Shown one piece after another: positions 5,992 to 6,041 of a DNA stretch of 6,041 nt. Below the pieces are notes generated by a model that was not told the origin of the DNA, ran no database searches, and saw nothing but the letters and a program-made list of their open reading frames with translations. The DNA comes from Bacillota bacterium. GTDB lineage: Bacteria; Bacillota; Clostridia; Lachnospirales; Lachnospiraceae. Numbering within the stretch: the first letter of the stretch is position 1; each line of letters opens with the position of its first letter. The stretch lies in NCBI GenBank assembly GCA_023411225.1, contig JAEYPA010000067.1:1-6041 (forward strand). The letters are read 5' to 3'. Made by a program: the position numbers and the translations under genes.

Positions 5992-6041
5992 ATATGTCCA
6001 AAACTATTACGACACTAAACTGTTAGGATAGTTGACGAACT

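Noticed and set aside
5951..6031. 26-codon reading frame from ATG 5951 with several cysteines
   Set aside because: It has no ribosome site, starts directly after a terminator T-run and is built across the second hairpin, so its sequence is explained by RNA structure.
1..6041. CRISPR array, insertion sequence, integrase or attachment site
   Set aside because: No regularly spaced direct repeats, transposase-like frames, terminal inverted repeats or recombinase motifs were seen.

Overview
The window looks like the packaging and head-assembly start of a tailed (siphovirus-type) phage or prophage of a Gram-positive host, most likely a member of the Clostridia. Evidence: moderate-to-low GC, strong AAAGGAG-type ribosome sites, TTG/GTG starts, tightly packed same-strand genes, and the canonical order small terminase - large terminase - portal - minor head (MuF-type) protein. 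Family assignments come from reading the translated sequences; no database search was possible. Host level is inference.

Layout: positions 1-18 look like the 3' end of a tRNA or a tRNA-like element cut by the window edge, followed by a strong intrinsic terminator (35-61). Then come terS (87-602) and terL (602-1999), sharing one base. An 80-base gap with alternative RNA hairpins (2009-2077) leads into an AT-rich HNH homing-endonuclease gene (2080-2601) lying between terL and the portal gene (2613-4295). The minor head gene (4276-5715, overlapping the end of the portal gene) ends in a domain resembling bacterial toxin 50 (Ntox50), so it is probably a capsid-associated polymorphic toxin. A 64-codon acidic protein (5721-5915) follows immediately with a strong ribosome site and is the best candidate for its immunity protein. 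Two tandem terminator-like hairpins (5914-5950, 5963-5991) close the cassette. The last 50 bases hold no supportable gene.

How it works together: TerS and TerL recognise, pump and cut DNA into the procapsid through the portal. The MuF protein normally sits inside the head at the portal and can enter the cell with the DNA. Here its tip appears to be replaced by a nuclease-like toxin, with a partner gene to protect the producing lysogen or cell. The two stretches with clearly lower GC are the HNH gene (about 34%) and the toxin-tip plus small acidic gene (about 30-33%), against about 44-45% in sampled backbone. This fits two separate mobile or exchangeable cargoes in an otherwise conserved late operon. 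The most notable points are the MuF-Ntox50 / small acidic protein pair and a 12-bp hairpin that hides the HNH ribosome site and competes with an upstream stem.
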